Shown here piece after piece: positions 7,944 to 17,575 of a stretch of 64,000 bases of DNA. Where the stretch lies: assembly GCF_025947145.1 (NCBI RefSeq), contig NZ_CP109999.1, forward strand, positions 2,604,001 through 2,668,000, in the 5' to 3' direction. The translations under genes were made by a program, and so were the position numbers. The notes below the pieces were generated by a model. That model saw nothing but the letters and a program-made list of their open reading frames with translations, had not been told where the DNA came from and did no database searches. Every line of letters begins with the position of its first letter. Position 1 is the stretch's first letter. The stretch comes from Flavobacterium sp. N1994. Its GTDB lineage: Bacteria; Bacteroidota; Bacteroidia; Flavobacteriales; Flavobacteriaceae.

Positions 7944-8587
7944 AGTCTATCTGGAAAATCCGTAATAATGCCGTCAACGTGTAACGATTTGACAAAGATA
8001 ATATCTTCTGGCTCATTGATGGTCCAGGGATAGACTTTAAAATTTTTGGATTGCATTTGGGTAACGTTTTCTTTCGTTAGCAAATGATAATAAGGATGAA
8101 TGGAATAGGCTTTTATGAATTTGGCGAAAGCCAAAGCTAAGTCGATATTCGCTTCTGTCAAAACCCCAATTCGGATGCTGTCATCATGAAAACGAACTTC
8201 CTGTAACCCATTCCAATCAAAACTAGAAATCACTACTTTTTCTTTACTAAAAAGGGAGGAATCAATAAGTTTCAAAACACTTTCCACAGCTTCAAAAGCT
8301 TTGATTTCAATATTAATTTCACATTGATGGTTAACCAGTAAAAAGACATCTTCTAAAGTTGGAATACCGAGCTCTTGCAATGCTGTAGCTTCAAAATTAG
8401 CAACCAAACCACTTCCTGATGTAGTTCTATCAATAGTCTTATCGTGAATGACAACAGGAATAGCGTCTTTGCTTAAATAAACATCCAGCTCAATCATGTC
8501 AACGCCCAGCTCTATAGCTTTTTGGAAAGAAGCCAAAGTGTTTTCCGCTACATAGCCTTTGGCACCACGATGACCAATTTTGAGCAT
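7940..8587 (-). CDS. Glycerophosphodiester phosphodiesterase (GDPD family)
   Basis: 215 residues with the GDPD catalytic pattern: GHRGAKGYVAENT at 5-17, ELDVYLSKDAIPVVIHD at about 34-50, and EINIEIK near 110. The family hydrolyses glycerophosphodiesters to glycerol 3-phosphate and an alcohol. No signal peptide is visible, so a cytoplasmic role in phospholipid turnover is likely. The length is typical of short bacterial GDPDs. It sits one base downstream of the GH13 gene (stop at 8589) and overlaps the next gene, so it could be the tail of the alpha-glucan operon by transcription, without an obvious metabolic link. Confidence 0.9.
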   Translation of the reverse strand: MLKIGHRGAKGYVAENTLASFQKAIELGVDMIELDVYLSKDAIPVVIHDKTIDRTTSGSGLVANFEATALQELGIPTLEDVFLLVNHQCEINIEIKAFEAVESVLKLIDSSLFSKEKVVISSFDWNGLQEVRFHDDSIRIGVLTEANIDLALAFAKFIKAYSIHPYYHLLTKENVTQMQSKNFKVYPWTINEPEDIIFVKSLHVDGIITDFPDRL

Positions 8588-8588
8588 G

Positions 8589-10238
8589 CTATAGTTTTTC
8601 TAACAATACGATTCCGAAATCAGTGTTGAGTGTTACATTTCCTTTAGTAACAGTGGCAGTTTTTCCAGAGTAAGTATCTTTTACTTTTGAACCGTTAGCG
8701 AAGATTGTTCCAACCGGAATACTCTTTTCGCCTTTTGGTAGATCTAAACCAATCACTACTTTATCGCTATAGTTGGATTTAGTAAATGTTCTACTAAACA
8801 CGTAAGGCGAAGCACTAATTTGAGCGTGAACTCCAGCGCCTACTGCCGGATGATTTTTTCTAAACAATCCTAATTTCTGCCAATGGGCTAACACTTCTTT
8901 GGTCGTTGCATTATTGGCAATGTCTTCCCAATTCATGTTAGAGCGCAAAGTAGCATCGCCTTGAGTGCCTTCAATGTCTAAGGAGCGAGCACTTTCATCA
9001 CCATAATACACTTGAGAAATTCCAGGCGCTAATACTAATTTGGTACCACTTTCAAAGGTCTTTTCTCTTTTCTTGTCAAACGGATAACCATCATCGTGTG
9101 ACGAAACATAGTTCATCACGGTATTGCCTTTTAAATCATTTTGCAGAATATTAGAATACTTAGCAAACAATTCTTCATAGTTCATTTTGGCTTCATTTCT
9201 AAAATCAAAATTGATTAAACCGGTAAACCCATTTTCGAAATAGTTGACTTTCTTATCGCCAAAATCATAGAATTTTTTATTTCCAATGTTATAACCATAA
9301 ACCTCCCCAACGGTAAAGAACGGATTGTTATCCAATACTTTTTTCGGATTGTTTTTCTTGTAATCGGCGAAAGCTCTATCACATACTTTTCTAAAATCAG
9401 CCCAAACGTCTTCAGTAGTATGTTTGGCTGTGTCCACTCGATACCCATCAATTCCAAATTCAGTGATATAATCCGAAAGCCATTTCATGATGTAATATTT
9501 TGGCGCTCTTGGATAGCCTGTTTTTTTGAAGAAAGCATCTAGTGAAGCTACTTCTTTGTCATAACGCCCTTCTTTTTTCCATTTGTTCGCTAAAAAAGAT
9601 GGCAATTCTACATTGTCATTACTTTCGGTTTTTACATCTGGAAGGTTTTCTACTAAGGTACAGTTGATATAAGTGTCGTATGATTTATAGGTACACTTTG
9701 GTGAAGTCCGTACCCAATCCGTTGGATAAACAGAGTCTTCAGGGGTTACGGGTCCAGTATGATTAATTACGGCGTCTAGCATGATTCTGATTCCTTTGGC
9801 ATGGGCTTTTTGTACTAGTTCAGCTAAATCCTTTTTGGTTCCAACGCTAGGGTCAATCGAACTCCAATCTCTAGTCCAATAGCCATGAAAGGCATACGTA
9901 AATCCGGTTCCTTCGTCAACACCATCGTGAATTTGCTCCACAATAGGCGTCATCCAAATGACATTAATTCCTAAATTGGTAAAATACCCTTCGTCTAACT
10001 TTTGGATAATACCGCGAATGTCACCGCCTTCAAAACCACGCAATTTTCCTGTAGGTTTGTTTCTGTTGAAGTTATGATTGTTGGTTTTGTCGCCATCGTT
10101 AAACCTATCCGTAACGATAAAATATACATTGGCACTTTCCCAAACGAAAGGGGTTTTAGCAACAGGTTTCTTTTTTTGTGCGAAAGCATTACTGCTAATC
10201 GTTAAAGCAATAAGAAATAATAGGGCTATTTTCTTCAT
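8589..10238 (-). CDS. GH13 alpha-amylase-type glycosidase, exported
   Basis: 549 residues from the ATG at 10236-10238. A longer frame would start at a TTG inside the end of the GH31 gene, so the ATG four bases after that stop is preferred. A signal peptide (MKKIALLFLIALTISSNAFAQ, about 21 residues) directs export, most likely to the periplasm. The four GH13 regions are visible: DAVINH near 155, GYRVDTAKH near 263 (nucleophile Asp), GEVYG near 311 (acid/base Glu) and YVSSHD near 380 (transition-state Asp). It should cut alpha-1,4 links in maltodextrins. It is the last enzyme gene in the leftward alpha-glucan operon. Confidence 0.9.
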   Translation of the reverse strand: MKKIALLFLIALTISSNAFAQKKKPVAKTPFVWESANVYFIVTDRFNDGDKTNNHNFNRNKPTGKLRGFEGGDIRGIIQKLDEGYFTNLGINVIWMTPIVEQIHDGVDEGTGFTYAFHGYWTRDWSSIDPSVGTKKDLAELVQKAHAKGIRIMLDAVINHTGPVTPEDSVYPTDWVRTSPKCTYKSYDTYINCTLVENLPDVKTESNDNVELPSFLANKWKKEGRYDKEVASLDAFFKKTGYPRAPKYYIMKWLSDYITEFGIDGYRVDTAKHTTEDVWADFRKVCDRAFADYKKNNPKKVLDNNPFFTVGEVYGYNIGNKKFYDFGDKKVNYFENGFTGLINFDFRNEAKMNYEELFAKYSNILQNDLKGNTVMNYVSSHDDGYPFDKKREKTFESGTKLVLAPGISQVYYGDESARSLDIEGTQGDATLRSNMNWEDIANNATTKEVLAHWQKLGLFRKNHPAVGAGVHAQISASPYVFSRTFTKSNYSDKVVIGLDLPKGEKSIPVGTIFANGSKVKDTYSGKTATVTKGNVTLNTDFGIVLLEKL

Positions 10239-10242
10239 AGTT

Positions 10243-12609
10243 TTAGTATTCAATTTTTATTTCTGATGGAGTTCCTTTGGTTAAAGTAACATTGACTTGC
10301 ATAGGTTCATGAAAGGTTTTGTAAAATTGTTCTTGTCCGTTTACAAAAATGTGTTTCGCTTTGATGTTGTGGATTAACACAGCCACATTTTTATCAGTAG
10401 CATTATAATTCTTTCCAACCGTTTCTTCCAATTTTAAAACCAAAGACTTGCCATTATTGGTGCTAGTGAAATTCAGCAATTCATATTGTCCTTTTTCAAA
10501 AGCGTTTGGCGAACTGCCATCGTCATTGAATACTTTTCCTGCGGAATTAGACACACTGGCGTCAAAATAATAATGCAAATCAAAATTGTCTAAAGAATAC
10601 GCTGAAGTATTTTGAATAGTTTTAATCATCGGAATGAAACTACCTCCACGAACGTAGGTTGGAATATAATCGGCAGTCACTTTTACTGTTTCTGTTGTTC
10701 CAGCTAAATGTTTTTCATTGGTATAAAAATCAAACCAATTATTGCTTTTTGGGAAATACATTTCAGTTGAGGTTACCCCAGCTTTAGTAATTGGATTCAC
10801 TAAAAAGTTATTACCCCAGAAATAAGTTCCAGCTACTGATGTTAATGCTGTATTGTTTGGTTCTTCAAAGAATAACGGACGCATCAAAGGAGTTCCCTTT
10901 TGATTATTATCGAAGGCCAAAGTGTAATTATACGGCATCAATTGGTAACGCAATTCCACTTGTTTTTTAGCAGCAGCCATAGTGACAATGTCTTTTCGGG
11001 CTACTTCCGAAGCTACTTCTTCTTGTGCATGTGGTCGGAATATTGGTTGGAACACACCATATTGAAGCCAACGCAAATACAATTCGTTATCAAAATAATC
11101 TCCGGCAAATCCGCCAAGGTCAGAGTGCATAAAGGCCATTCCTTGCATTCCCATTTGTAAAGCGATTTCCATTTGACTTTGTAAACCGCCCCAGCTTCGA
11201 CTCACATCACCACTCCAAGGCACCATCCCAAAACGTTGTGAACCCGAATAACCTGCACGCATTAAGATAAAAGGACGTTGTGTTGGAAAATCTTTTTTAT
11301 ACCCGTCAGCAATTAATTTGGCCCAATTGTGACCATAAATATTATGTACTTCATCAGCTTTGCCACCTGCTGTTATTACTTTCGATGGAAAAACTTCGGG
11401 TTCTCCTAAATCACCCCACAGACCGCCAACGCCTTGATTAATTAATCTTTTATAAACGCTCCAGAACCAAGCTGCCCCTTCAGGTTTGAAAATATCTACA
11501 ACGCTGGTGTTTCCGAAATAGAAATCCCATGTGGCTGGTTTTCCAGTTTTATCGGTAACCAAGACTTTTTTATCAACAGTTTCTTGCCACTTTGATGAGG
11601 TAGTTAGAATGAAAGGTTCCGTAATTAAAATCGTTTTTACCCCTTTGGCATTCAAATCGGAAATCATTTTATCAGGATTTGGATATTTATCTTTATCCCA
11701 ATCGAGGTTCCCCATGGTTCCTTTGATTTCTTTGCCAAACCAATACAAATCAAGAATTATCGCATCAACAGGAATTTTGTTTTCTTGAAATTTTCTAATG
11801 GTACTTTCTACTTCATCTTGTGAATGATATCCAAATCGACTAGCAAAATTACCAAAGGACCAGCGTGGCAGTAATGGTTGTTTTCCAGTTAAATCCGTGT
11901 AGTTTGAAATCAAATCCGTCCAAGAATCGCCCACAATAACTTGGTAGGTTTTTCTTCCCGATATAGTTTCATACGATAAAGTGTTGTCTTTCTTGCTGTC
12001 TAAATCCAAATATCCAATAGCAGGATTATCAAAATGAACGGCATATAACTTGGATGACAATACCATAGGAATACAGAAGTTCATTAGCTCAGACTGCGTT
12101 TCATAACCATAATGCGCTTTGTTGTATAATCGCAAACGATTGCCGCGACTGTTCATGCCTAAAGCACGAGCACCACCACCATATAATGCTTCCGAATTGT
12201 CAAGATTGAAAGACAACGTTTCGGTAGAATCTTTTTTGGTGTAGCCTAATTTTTCAGATAGTAGCGTATGATTTTCATTGTCTTTATAAGTAATTTGGAA
12301 CGGCTTTTTATTTACCAAAACCGTTATATACTCAGTTCCAAAAGACAAATAATTTCCGTTTTTCAATATTTGAAATTGGTAAGGCACATTATTCAATACC
12401 ACAGCTTCCGATTTTAAATTGTTGCTTTGCCCTTTTGGAATAAAGGAATTTTCAACAATTTTATTGCTAAGAAAATGAATTGAATAGTCTCCGTCGTTTG
12501 TTTTAATGTTGACAATTCCATCCTTTTGATTTAAACTTATAAATTTTCTGTTTGCATTCTGCGCAAATGAAACTGTAGTGATTAATAATAGGAGTAGTAG
12601 CTTTCTCAT
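10243..12609 (-). CDS. GH31 alpha-glucosidase, exported
   Basis: 788 residues with a short signal peptide (1-16, ending VSFAQ). The GH31 nucleophile motif appears as GLWGDLGEPE at about 395-404, and the acid/base region as WSGDVSRSWGG near 463-473. A galactose-mutarotase-like N-domain precedes the TIM barrel, and beta-sandwich modules follow. The family removes terminal alpha-linked glucose from maltose and short dextrins; alpha-xylosidase or glucosyltransferase activity cannot be excluded from motifs alone. Placement between two GH13 genes in the maltodextrin locus favours alpha-glucosidase. In Bacteroides the comparable role is played by GH97 SusB, so this is a different enzyme choice. Confidence 0.9.
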   Translation of the reverse strand: MRKLLLLLLITTVSFAQNANRKFISLNQKDGIVNIKTNDGDYSIHFLSNKIVENSFIPKGQSNNLKSEAVVLNNVPYQFQILKNGNYLSFGTEYITVLVNKKPFQITYKDNENHTLLSEKLGYTKKDSTETLSFNLDNSEALYGGGARALGMNSRGNRLRLYNKAHYGYETQSELMNFCIPMVLSSKLYAVHFDNPAIGYLDLDSKKDNTLSYETISGRKTYQVIVGDSWTDLISNYTDLTGKQPLLPRWSFGNFASRFGYHSQDEVESTIRKFQENKIPVDAIILDLYWFGKEIKGTMGNLDWDKDKYPNPDKMISDLNAKGVKTILITEPFILTTSSKWQETVDKKVLVTDKTGKPATWDFYFGNTSVVDIFKPEGAAWFWSVYKRLINQGVGGLWGDLGEPEVFPSKVITAGGKADEVHNIYGHNWAKLIADGYKKDFPTQRPFILMRAGYSGSQRFGMVPWSGDVSRSWGGLQSQMEIALQMGMQGMAFMHSDLGGFAGDYFDNELYLRWLQYGVFQPIFRPHAQEEVASEVARKDIVTMAAAKKQVELRYQLMPYNYTLAFDNNQKGTPLMRPLFFEEPNNTALTSVAGTYFWGNNFLVNPITKAGVTSTEMYFPKSNNWFDFYTNEKHLAGTTETVKVTADYIPTYVRGGSFIPMIKTIQNTSAYSLDNFDLHYYFDASVSNSAGKVFNDDGSSPNAFEKGQYELLNFTSTNNGKSLVLKLEETVGKNYNATDKNVAVLIHNIKAKHIFVNGQEQFYKTFHEPMQVNVTLTKGTPSEIKIEY

Positions 12610-12622
12610 TTTGTTTAATTAA

Positions 12623-12694
12623 TCTCGCAAAGGCACAAAGGCGCAAAGCAATTTTTATAGTTTTTATTTTTTGCGTCTCTGCGACTTGGCGAGA
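12623..12694. repeat. Long imperfect inverted repeat between glycosidase genes
   Basis: A 24-base arm beginning CTCGCAAAGG (12624-12647) and a reverse-complement arm (12670-12693, ending GGCGAG) match at 19 of 24 positions, with one further T-A pair outside and a 22-base AT-rich loop. The GCAAAG-rich arms resemble dispersed intergenic inverted repeats I recall from flavobacterial genomes. In the mRNA it would form a long stem between the GH13 (12700) and GH31 cistrons, possibly affecting stability or termination. Confidence 0.7.
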
Positions 12695-12699
12695 CTTAT

Positions 12700-14535
12700 T
12701 TATTTTAATTCCAAAAGCAAAACTGATTTTCCTTCGATGGGAATGTCATTTTTAAAATCTATCATTTTCCCGGTGAAAATGTCTTTTCCTCCTAAATGAT
12801 TTTGAATATTTTCAGCAAATCGATTGGTTTTGAACGTTTGCTTTTCATTACTGTTATTGATTATCACCATTACGCTTTCGGTTTCATTGTAACGGAAATA
12901 TACGTATACATTGTTTTCAGGGGCGTAGTGTGTCGTTTTTCCATTATGAATTACTGGGTTTGATTTTCTCCAATTAAATAATTTGGCAGTGAAATCATAG
13001 AATTTTTGTTGCTCTTCTGTTCTTCCCCCTTTGGTGAAGGCATTTGTAGCGTCACCATTCCAACCTCCTGGAAAATCTCTTCTAATATCACCATCACCAA
13101 CTTTTTTACTTCCAGACATCCCAATTTCAGAACCATAATAGAGTTGAGGTATCCCTCGAACCGTAGCAATTAAAGTCATGGCCATTTTATACTTATCAAA
13201 ATCGTTTTTATAAACTTCGTTAAATCTATCAGTATCATGATTTTCAACAAACACTAGCAAATTATTGCAATTTGGATACAAAAAATCACTAGTAAAACCA
13301 GTATAAATGTTAATCATTCCTTTATCCCAAGCATTTTGATTTTCATTAAAGACACCTCCATTAATTGTTTCCTGTAAAGGAAAATCCATAACACTAGGCA
13401 AATTGGAATTAAAGCTTTCAATTTCGCCTATTTTACTGTCTTTTTGCCAATAAGCAATATGAGCAGGATTGTGATACCAAACTTCACCAACGATATTGAA
13501 ATTAGGATATTCATCAGTAATGGCTTTGGTCCATTGAGCGACTCCTATTTTATCTCCATACGGATAGGTGTCTACTCTAAAACCATCTAAATCGGCATAT
13601 TCAATCCACCAAATAGCATTTTGTATTAAATAATTTAACACTAATGGATTAGACTGATTTAAATCGGGCATCGATTTTACAAACCAGCCATTAGCATATA
13701 ATTTGGCATCACTTTCTGAAGCATTAGTATCAAATTGCGAGTTCATTCTATAGTTAGTTTGCTTATAGCCTGGAAATTGATGAAACCAATCATAGGTTGG
13801 TAAATCGTTCATCATCCAATGTTTGTATCCCCAATGATTCGTAACATAATCCATAATGTTTTTCATGCCACGGCTGTGCAATTCAGCACTCAATCGTAAA
13901 TAATCTTCATTCGTCCCGAAGCGTGGGTCTATTTTATACAAATCAGATTGTCCGTAAGTATGATAGGAACCTCTTTCGTCGTTGTCTTCACACAATGGCG
14001 TTGGCCAAACGGCTGTTGCTCCGAGTTCTTTGATATAATCTAAATTTTTGATAATCCCTTCAATATCGCCTCCATGTCTTCCATTTGGATTGGCTCTGTC
14101 TGCTTTTTCAGTAACTGAACTATCGCTATCGTTTTTCGGATTTCCATTGGCGAATCGGTCAGACATAATTAAATAAATCATATCGGAACTGTCGTAGCTT
14201 TTTCGGAATTTGGAGTTCGAACGTCTTTGTTTTAACTCATATTTTTGAGTAAACGCTACTTTGCCTTTGTTTTTAAAAATAAAAGTTAGTTCAGAAATAG
14301 GTGCGTTTTTAGTGTCAATAGTCACAAAAACATAGTTAGGATTTTCTGTTTTTTGGATGTTATCAATTACAATGTTATTGGAAACAGTAACATCATATTG
14401 TGCTATGTTCTTACCATAGAACATCACTTGCACTTTGGATAAATTCATTCCAGAATACCAAAAAGGAGGCTCCACTCTGTCAATTTGAGCAAACCCAGAA
14501 ATAGAAATCAATAAGAAGAAAAGTATTTTTTTCAT
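12700..14535 (-). CDS. susA: Neopullulanase/cyclomaltodextrinase-like GH13 enzyme (SusA-like), exported
   Basis: 611 residues with a signal peptide (about 1-16). Residues about 20-110 form the beta-sandwich N-domain typical of cyclomaltodextrinases and neopullulanases (RVEPPFWYSGM). The catalytic barrel has DYVTNHWG near 226, DGFRVDTYPYG near 316 (nucleophile), GEVWYHNPAH near 349 (acid/base) and VENHDTDRF near 429, with a C-terminal beta domain after 530. Layout and length resemble Bacteroides SusA (about 617 residues), a periplasmic neopullulanase of starch use. Symbol assigned by that similarity. It hydrolyses maltodextrins, pullulan or cyclodextrins; the preferred substrate is not visible from sequence. 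Confidence 0.88.
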   Translation of the reverse strand: MKKILFFLLISISGFAQIDRVEPPFWYSGMNLSKVQVMFYGKNIAQYDVTVSNNIVIDNIQKTENPNYVFVTIDTKNAPISELTFIFKNKGKVAFTQKYELKQRRSNSKFRKSYDSSDMIYLIMSDRFANGNPKNDSDSSVTEKADRANPNGRHGGDIEGIIKNLDYIKELGATAVWPTPLCEDNDERGSYHTYGQSDLYKIDPRFGTNEDYLRLSAELHSRGMKNIMDYVTNHWGYKHWMMNDLPTYDWFHQFPGYKQTNYRMNSQFDTNASESDAKLYANGWFVKSMPDLNQSNPLVLNYLIQNAIWWIEYADLDGFRVDTYPYGDKIGVAQWTKAITDEYPNFNIVGEVWYHNPAHIAYWQKDSKIGEIESFNSNLPSVMDFPLQETINGGVFNENQNAWDKGMINIYTGFTSDFLYPNCNNLLVFVENHDTDRFNEVYKNDFDKYKMAMTLIATVRGIPQLYYGSEIGMSGSKKVGDGDIRRDFPGGWNGDATNAFTKGGRTEEQQKFYDFTAKLFNWRKSNPVIHNGKTTHYAPENNVYVYFRYNETESVMVIINNSNEKQTFKTNRFAENIQNHLGGKDIFTGKMIDFKNDIPIEGKSVLLLELK

Positions 14536-14543
14536 TTTGTTAT

Positions 14544-14582
14544 AAATAAAAAACCCTTTCAGAGTTAGTTCCGAAAGGGTTT
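14544..14582 (-). terminator. Rho-independent terminator after the maltose phosphorylase gene
   Basis: On the minus strand AAACCCTTTC and GAAAGGGTTT form a perfect 10-bp stem around a 12-base loop, followed by a T-rich tail. It sits 11 bases beyond the GH65 stop, so it should end or reduce the transporter-phosphoglucomutase-phosphorylase transcript before the glycosidase genes. Confidence 0.75.
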
Positions 14583-14592
14583 GGGTTGTTTT

Positions 14593-16896
14593 TTAAACAG
14601 TTACCAAACTATTTGGCTCAACAGAAATTGCGGTGCCATTTACATAAACGGTAATTGGATTTTCACCTTCAAGCACAAACTCAGTGTCGTTTTGATGAAC
14701 AGCCACTTTTAGGATTTGGTTTCTGAAATTGATTTTGAAGGAATAGCCATTCCAGTCTTTTGGAATTCTTGGTTCGAAATGCAAAGCATCATTTTTGACT
14801 CTCATGCCGCCAAAGCCTTCCACAATACTCATCCAGGTTCCAGCCATAGAGGTGATGTGTAAACCTTCTTCTACTTCTTTGTTGTAATCATCTAAATCCA
14901 AACGCGATGTTCTTAAATAGAAAGTGTAGGCTTGTTCCATTCTACCTAAAGTGGCAGCTTGTATCGAGTGAACACATGGAGATAATGAACTTTCGTGTAC
15001 GGTAAACGGTTCGTAAAAATCGAAATGTTTCTGTAATTGTTCTTTGCTGAAATGATCTTCAAAGAAATAGAATCCTTGTAAAGTATCAGCCTGTTTGATG
15101 TAAGGTGAGCGCAAGATTCTATCCCATGACCATTTTTGATTGATGGGTCGTAGTGATTTATCTAAATCGTGCACTTTTACTAATTCTTTGTCTAAGAAAC
15201 CATCTTGTTGTAAATACACATCATGCTCTTCTGAATAAGGGAAGTACATGTGATCAGCCACTTTTTTCCAATGAAGAATTTCTGAAGCATCTAAATTGAC
15301 TTTGCTCATAATACGAGAAAAATCAGAGCTGTATTCTTTTTCTACTTTATGGATTTGTTCAACGGCATAATCGATACACCATTTGGCCAAATAATTAGTA
15401 TAGAAGTTGTTGTTTACGTTGTTTTCGTATTCGTTTGGACCTGTAACACCTAAAATCACATATTGATTTTTGTGTGTAGAGAAGGTAGCTCTTTGATGCC
15501 AAAAACGAGCAATTCCGATTAAAACTTCTAATCCTTTTTCTGGAATATAAGAGTAATCGCCAGTGAATCGGTAGTAGTTAAAAATAGCAAAAGCTATTGC
15601 GCCATTTCTATGAATTTCTTCAAAAGTGATTTCCCATTCGTTGTGACATTCTTCCCCATTCATGGTCACCATTGGGTATAAAGCAGCTCCATTAGTGAAC
15701 CCTAATTTGCCAGCGTTCTCAATGGCTTTGTCCAATTGATTGTAACGATAAGCCAAAAGATTTCTAGCTACTTGCTGATCTTTGGTTGCCATGTAAAATG
15801 GAATACAATACGCTTCAGTATCCCAATATGTAGAACCGCCATATTTTTCGCCCGTAAATCCTTTTGGACCAATATTCAAACGAGAATCTTTTCCTAAATA
15901 GGTTTGGTTTAACTGAAAAATATTAAAACGAATACCTTGCTGTGCTTTTACATCGCCCTCTATAGTGATATCGCTCATTTCCCAGATTTTGGCCCAGGCT
16001 GCGATTTGATCATTCAATAATTGGTCGTAGCCCAATGCTAGTGCTTTTGCAATAACGTTTTGAGCGGCAGCTTCTGTATTATCGTGATTCATGGATACAG
16101 TGTATCCTCCTAATTTTTGAATAGATGCCGTTTGTCCTTTTAATGCGGTAACTTCATAAGTAAATTCTATTTTCTCATTAGAAGAGGCTACATTTGAAGG
16201 ATAAACTTTTTGATTTACGCCATTTAATAAGATACTATTTTGCATAAAAGTAGTAGCCGTAAAATGGGTTTTAAAAGTTCGTGCTGTAACAAAAGCTTCG
16301 TTGCCTATGTTTTTAACGTTTAAAGGTTCCCAGAATTTTTCTTCCCAGTTCGCATCTTCATTATGAACGCCTGCATCAACATAAGGTTTGAAAACTATTT
16401 TGGAGTCATGGTTTAAAGGGGTTATTTCGTAATGAATCACACCTACTTCATCTAAATCTAAAGAAAGGAATCGGCGAACGCTTACTGCTATTTGAGTACC
16501 GTTTTGTAAAGTGGCTTCAAAAGAACGATTATAAATCCCTTCTTTCATATTCAACTCACGACGGAAGTTTTTTACTTCTTTGCACGAAGCTAAATCTAAG
16601 TTTTCGTCATTGATTTCTATGTTGATTCCAATCCAGTTGGGTGCGTTTAACACTTTAGCAAAATATTCTGGATAACCATTTTTCCACCAGCCCACTTTGG
16701 TTTTATCTGGATAATAGATTCCGGCTATATAACTTCCTTGAAATGTTTTTCCAGAATAATATTCTTCAAAATTGGCACGTTGCCCCATGGCCCCATTTCC
16801 AATGCTGAATAAGCTTTCAGAAGATTTCACTTGGTCTAAGTCAAAACCTTCTTCTATGATTGACCAGTTGTCTGGTTTGATATAGTCTTGATTCAT
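14593..16896 (-). CDS. GH65 family maltose phosphorylase (or related disaccharide phosphorylase)
   Basis: 767 residues, no signal peptide, so cytoplasmic. Residues 30-40 (FSIGNGAMGQR) match the N-terminal beta-domain of GH65. YGGSTYWDTEAYCIPFY near 350-366 and NGEECHNEWEITFEEIHRNG near 413-432 are the core (alpha/alpha)6-barrel motifs carrying the proposed catalytic acid Glu. GH65 phosphorylases convert maltose and phosphate to glucose and beta-glucose 1-phosphate. Trehalose or kojibiose are alternative substrates within the family, but the locus of alpha-glucan genes and the adjacent beta-phosphoglucomutase favour maltose. It follows pgmB by 25 bases and is followed by a strong terminator. 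Confidence 0.9.
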   Translation of the reverse strand: MNQDYIKPDNWSIIEEGFDLDQVKSSESLFSIGNGAMGQRANFEEYYSGKTFQGSYIAGIYYPDKTKVGWWKNGYPEYFAKVLNAPNWIGINIEINDENLDLASCKEVKNFRRELNMKEGIYNRSFEATLQNGTQIAVSVRRFLSLDLDEVGVIHYEITPLNHDSKIVFKPYVDAGVHNEDANWEEKFWEPLNVKNIGNEAFVTARTFKTHFTATTFMQNSILLNGVNQKVYPSNVASSNEKIEFTYEVTALKGQTASIQKLGGYTVSMNHDNTEAAAQNVIAKALALGYDQLLNDQIAAWAKIWEMSDITIEGDVKAQQGIRFNIFQLNQTYLGKDSRLNIGPKGFTGEKYGGSTYWDTEAYCIPFYMATKDQQVARNLLAYRYNQLDKAIENAGKLGFTNGAALYPMVTMNGEECHNEWEITFEEIHRNGAIAFAIFNYYRFTGDYSYIPEKGLEVLIGIARFWHQRATFSTHKNQYVILGVTGPNEYENNVNNNFYTNYLAKWCIDYAVEQIHKVEKEYSSDFSRIMSKVNLDASEILHWKKVADHMYFPYSEEHDVYLQQDGFLDKELVKVHDLDKSLRPINQKWSWDRILRSPYIKQADTLQGFYFFEDHFSKEQLQKHFDFYEPFTVHESSLSPCVHSIQAATLGRMEQAYTFYLRTSRLDLDDYNKEVEEGLHITSMAGTWMSIVEGFGGMRVKNDALHFEPRIPKDWNGYSFKINFRNQILKVAVHQNDTEFVLEGENPITVYVNGTAISVEPNSLVTV

Positions 16897-16921
16897 TTAA
16901 TTTTTCTTTTTTCATTCAATT

Positions 16922-17575
16922 TTAGTTTATGAAAGCTTCAATGAAGGAAGTGTCCATAAAAGTAAAATCTTTAAAATTGTACTTTGCTTCGTGTAAAATT
17001 TTCTCGTCACCAATTCCGATGCTAGTCATATGCGCAATATTAGCCGCTTGTATTCCGGCAACAGAATCTTCAAACACCATGGAATTCTCATTAGACACAT
17101 TCAATAATTTTGCAGCTCTAACAAAAACTTCTGGATCTGGTTTTGCATTCGTAACATCATTTCCATCTACAATGGCATCAAACAAATGCAAAATTTTTAC
17201 TTTTTCTAAAATAGGGCGGGCATTTTTACTGGCCGAGCCTAAGGCAATTAATTGTTTTTTTTCTCTAATAAATTCTAAAATATTGAGCACGCCAGGAAGA
17301 ATTTCTGATTCATCCATATGCTCAATATAAGAGAGGTAATCTTCATTTTTTTGCTTTAGCCATTTGTTTTTGTTTTCTTCTGAAGCTTCAATATTGCCAA
17401 GTTTCAAAATAATATCCAAAGAACGAACACGGCTAACTCCTTTTAATTCTTCGTTGTGTTCAGGTGTAAATTCGATTCCTAAATCACTTGCTATTTTTTG
17501 CCAAGCTAAAAAATGATATTTAGCCGTGTCAACAATAACCCCGTCCAAATCGAAGATGAATGCTTTTTTTGTCAT
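16922..17575 (-). CDS. pgmB: Beta-phosphoglucomutase (HAD superfamily)
   Basis: 217 residues. The HAD motif I is FDLDGVIVDTAKYH at 8-21 with nucleophile D9 and acid/base D11. GVSRVRSLDI near 46-55 matches the cap-domain phosphate/sugar loop of beta-phosphoglucomutases, LGSASKNA is motif II, and FEDSVAGIQAA is motif IV. It converts beta-glucose 1-phosphate to glucose 6-phosphate, using the product of the downstream GH65 enzyme. The start codon directly abuts the stop of the MFS gene (17576). Length is normal for the family. Confidence 0.94.
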   Translation of the reverse strand: MTKKAFIFDLDGVIVDTAKYHFLAWQKIASDLGIEFTPEHNEELKGVSRVRSLDIILKLGNIEASEENKNKWLKQKNEDYLSYIEHMDESEILPGVLNILEFIREKKQLIALGSASKNARPILEKVKILHLFDAIVDGNDVTNAKPDPEVFVRAAKLLNVSNENSMVFEDSVAGIQAANIAHMTSIGIGDEKILHEAKYNFKDFTFMDTSFIEAFIN

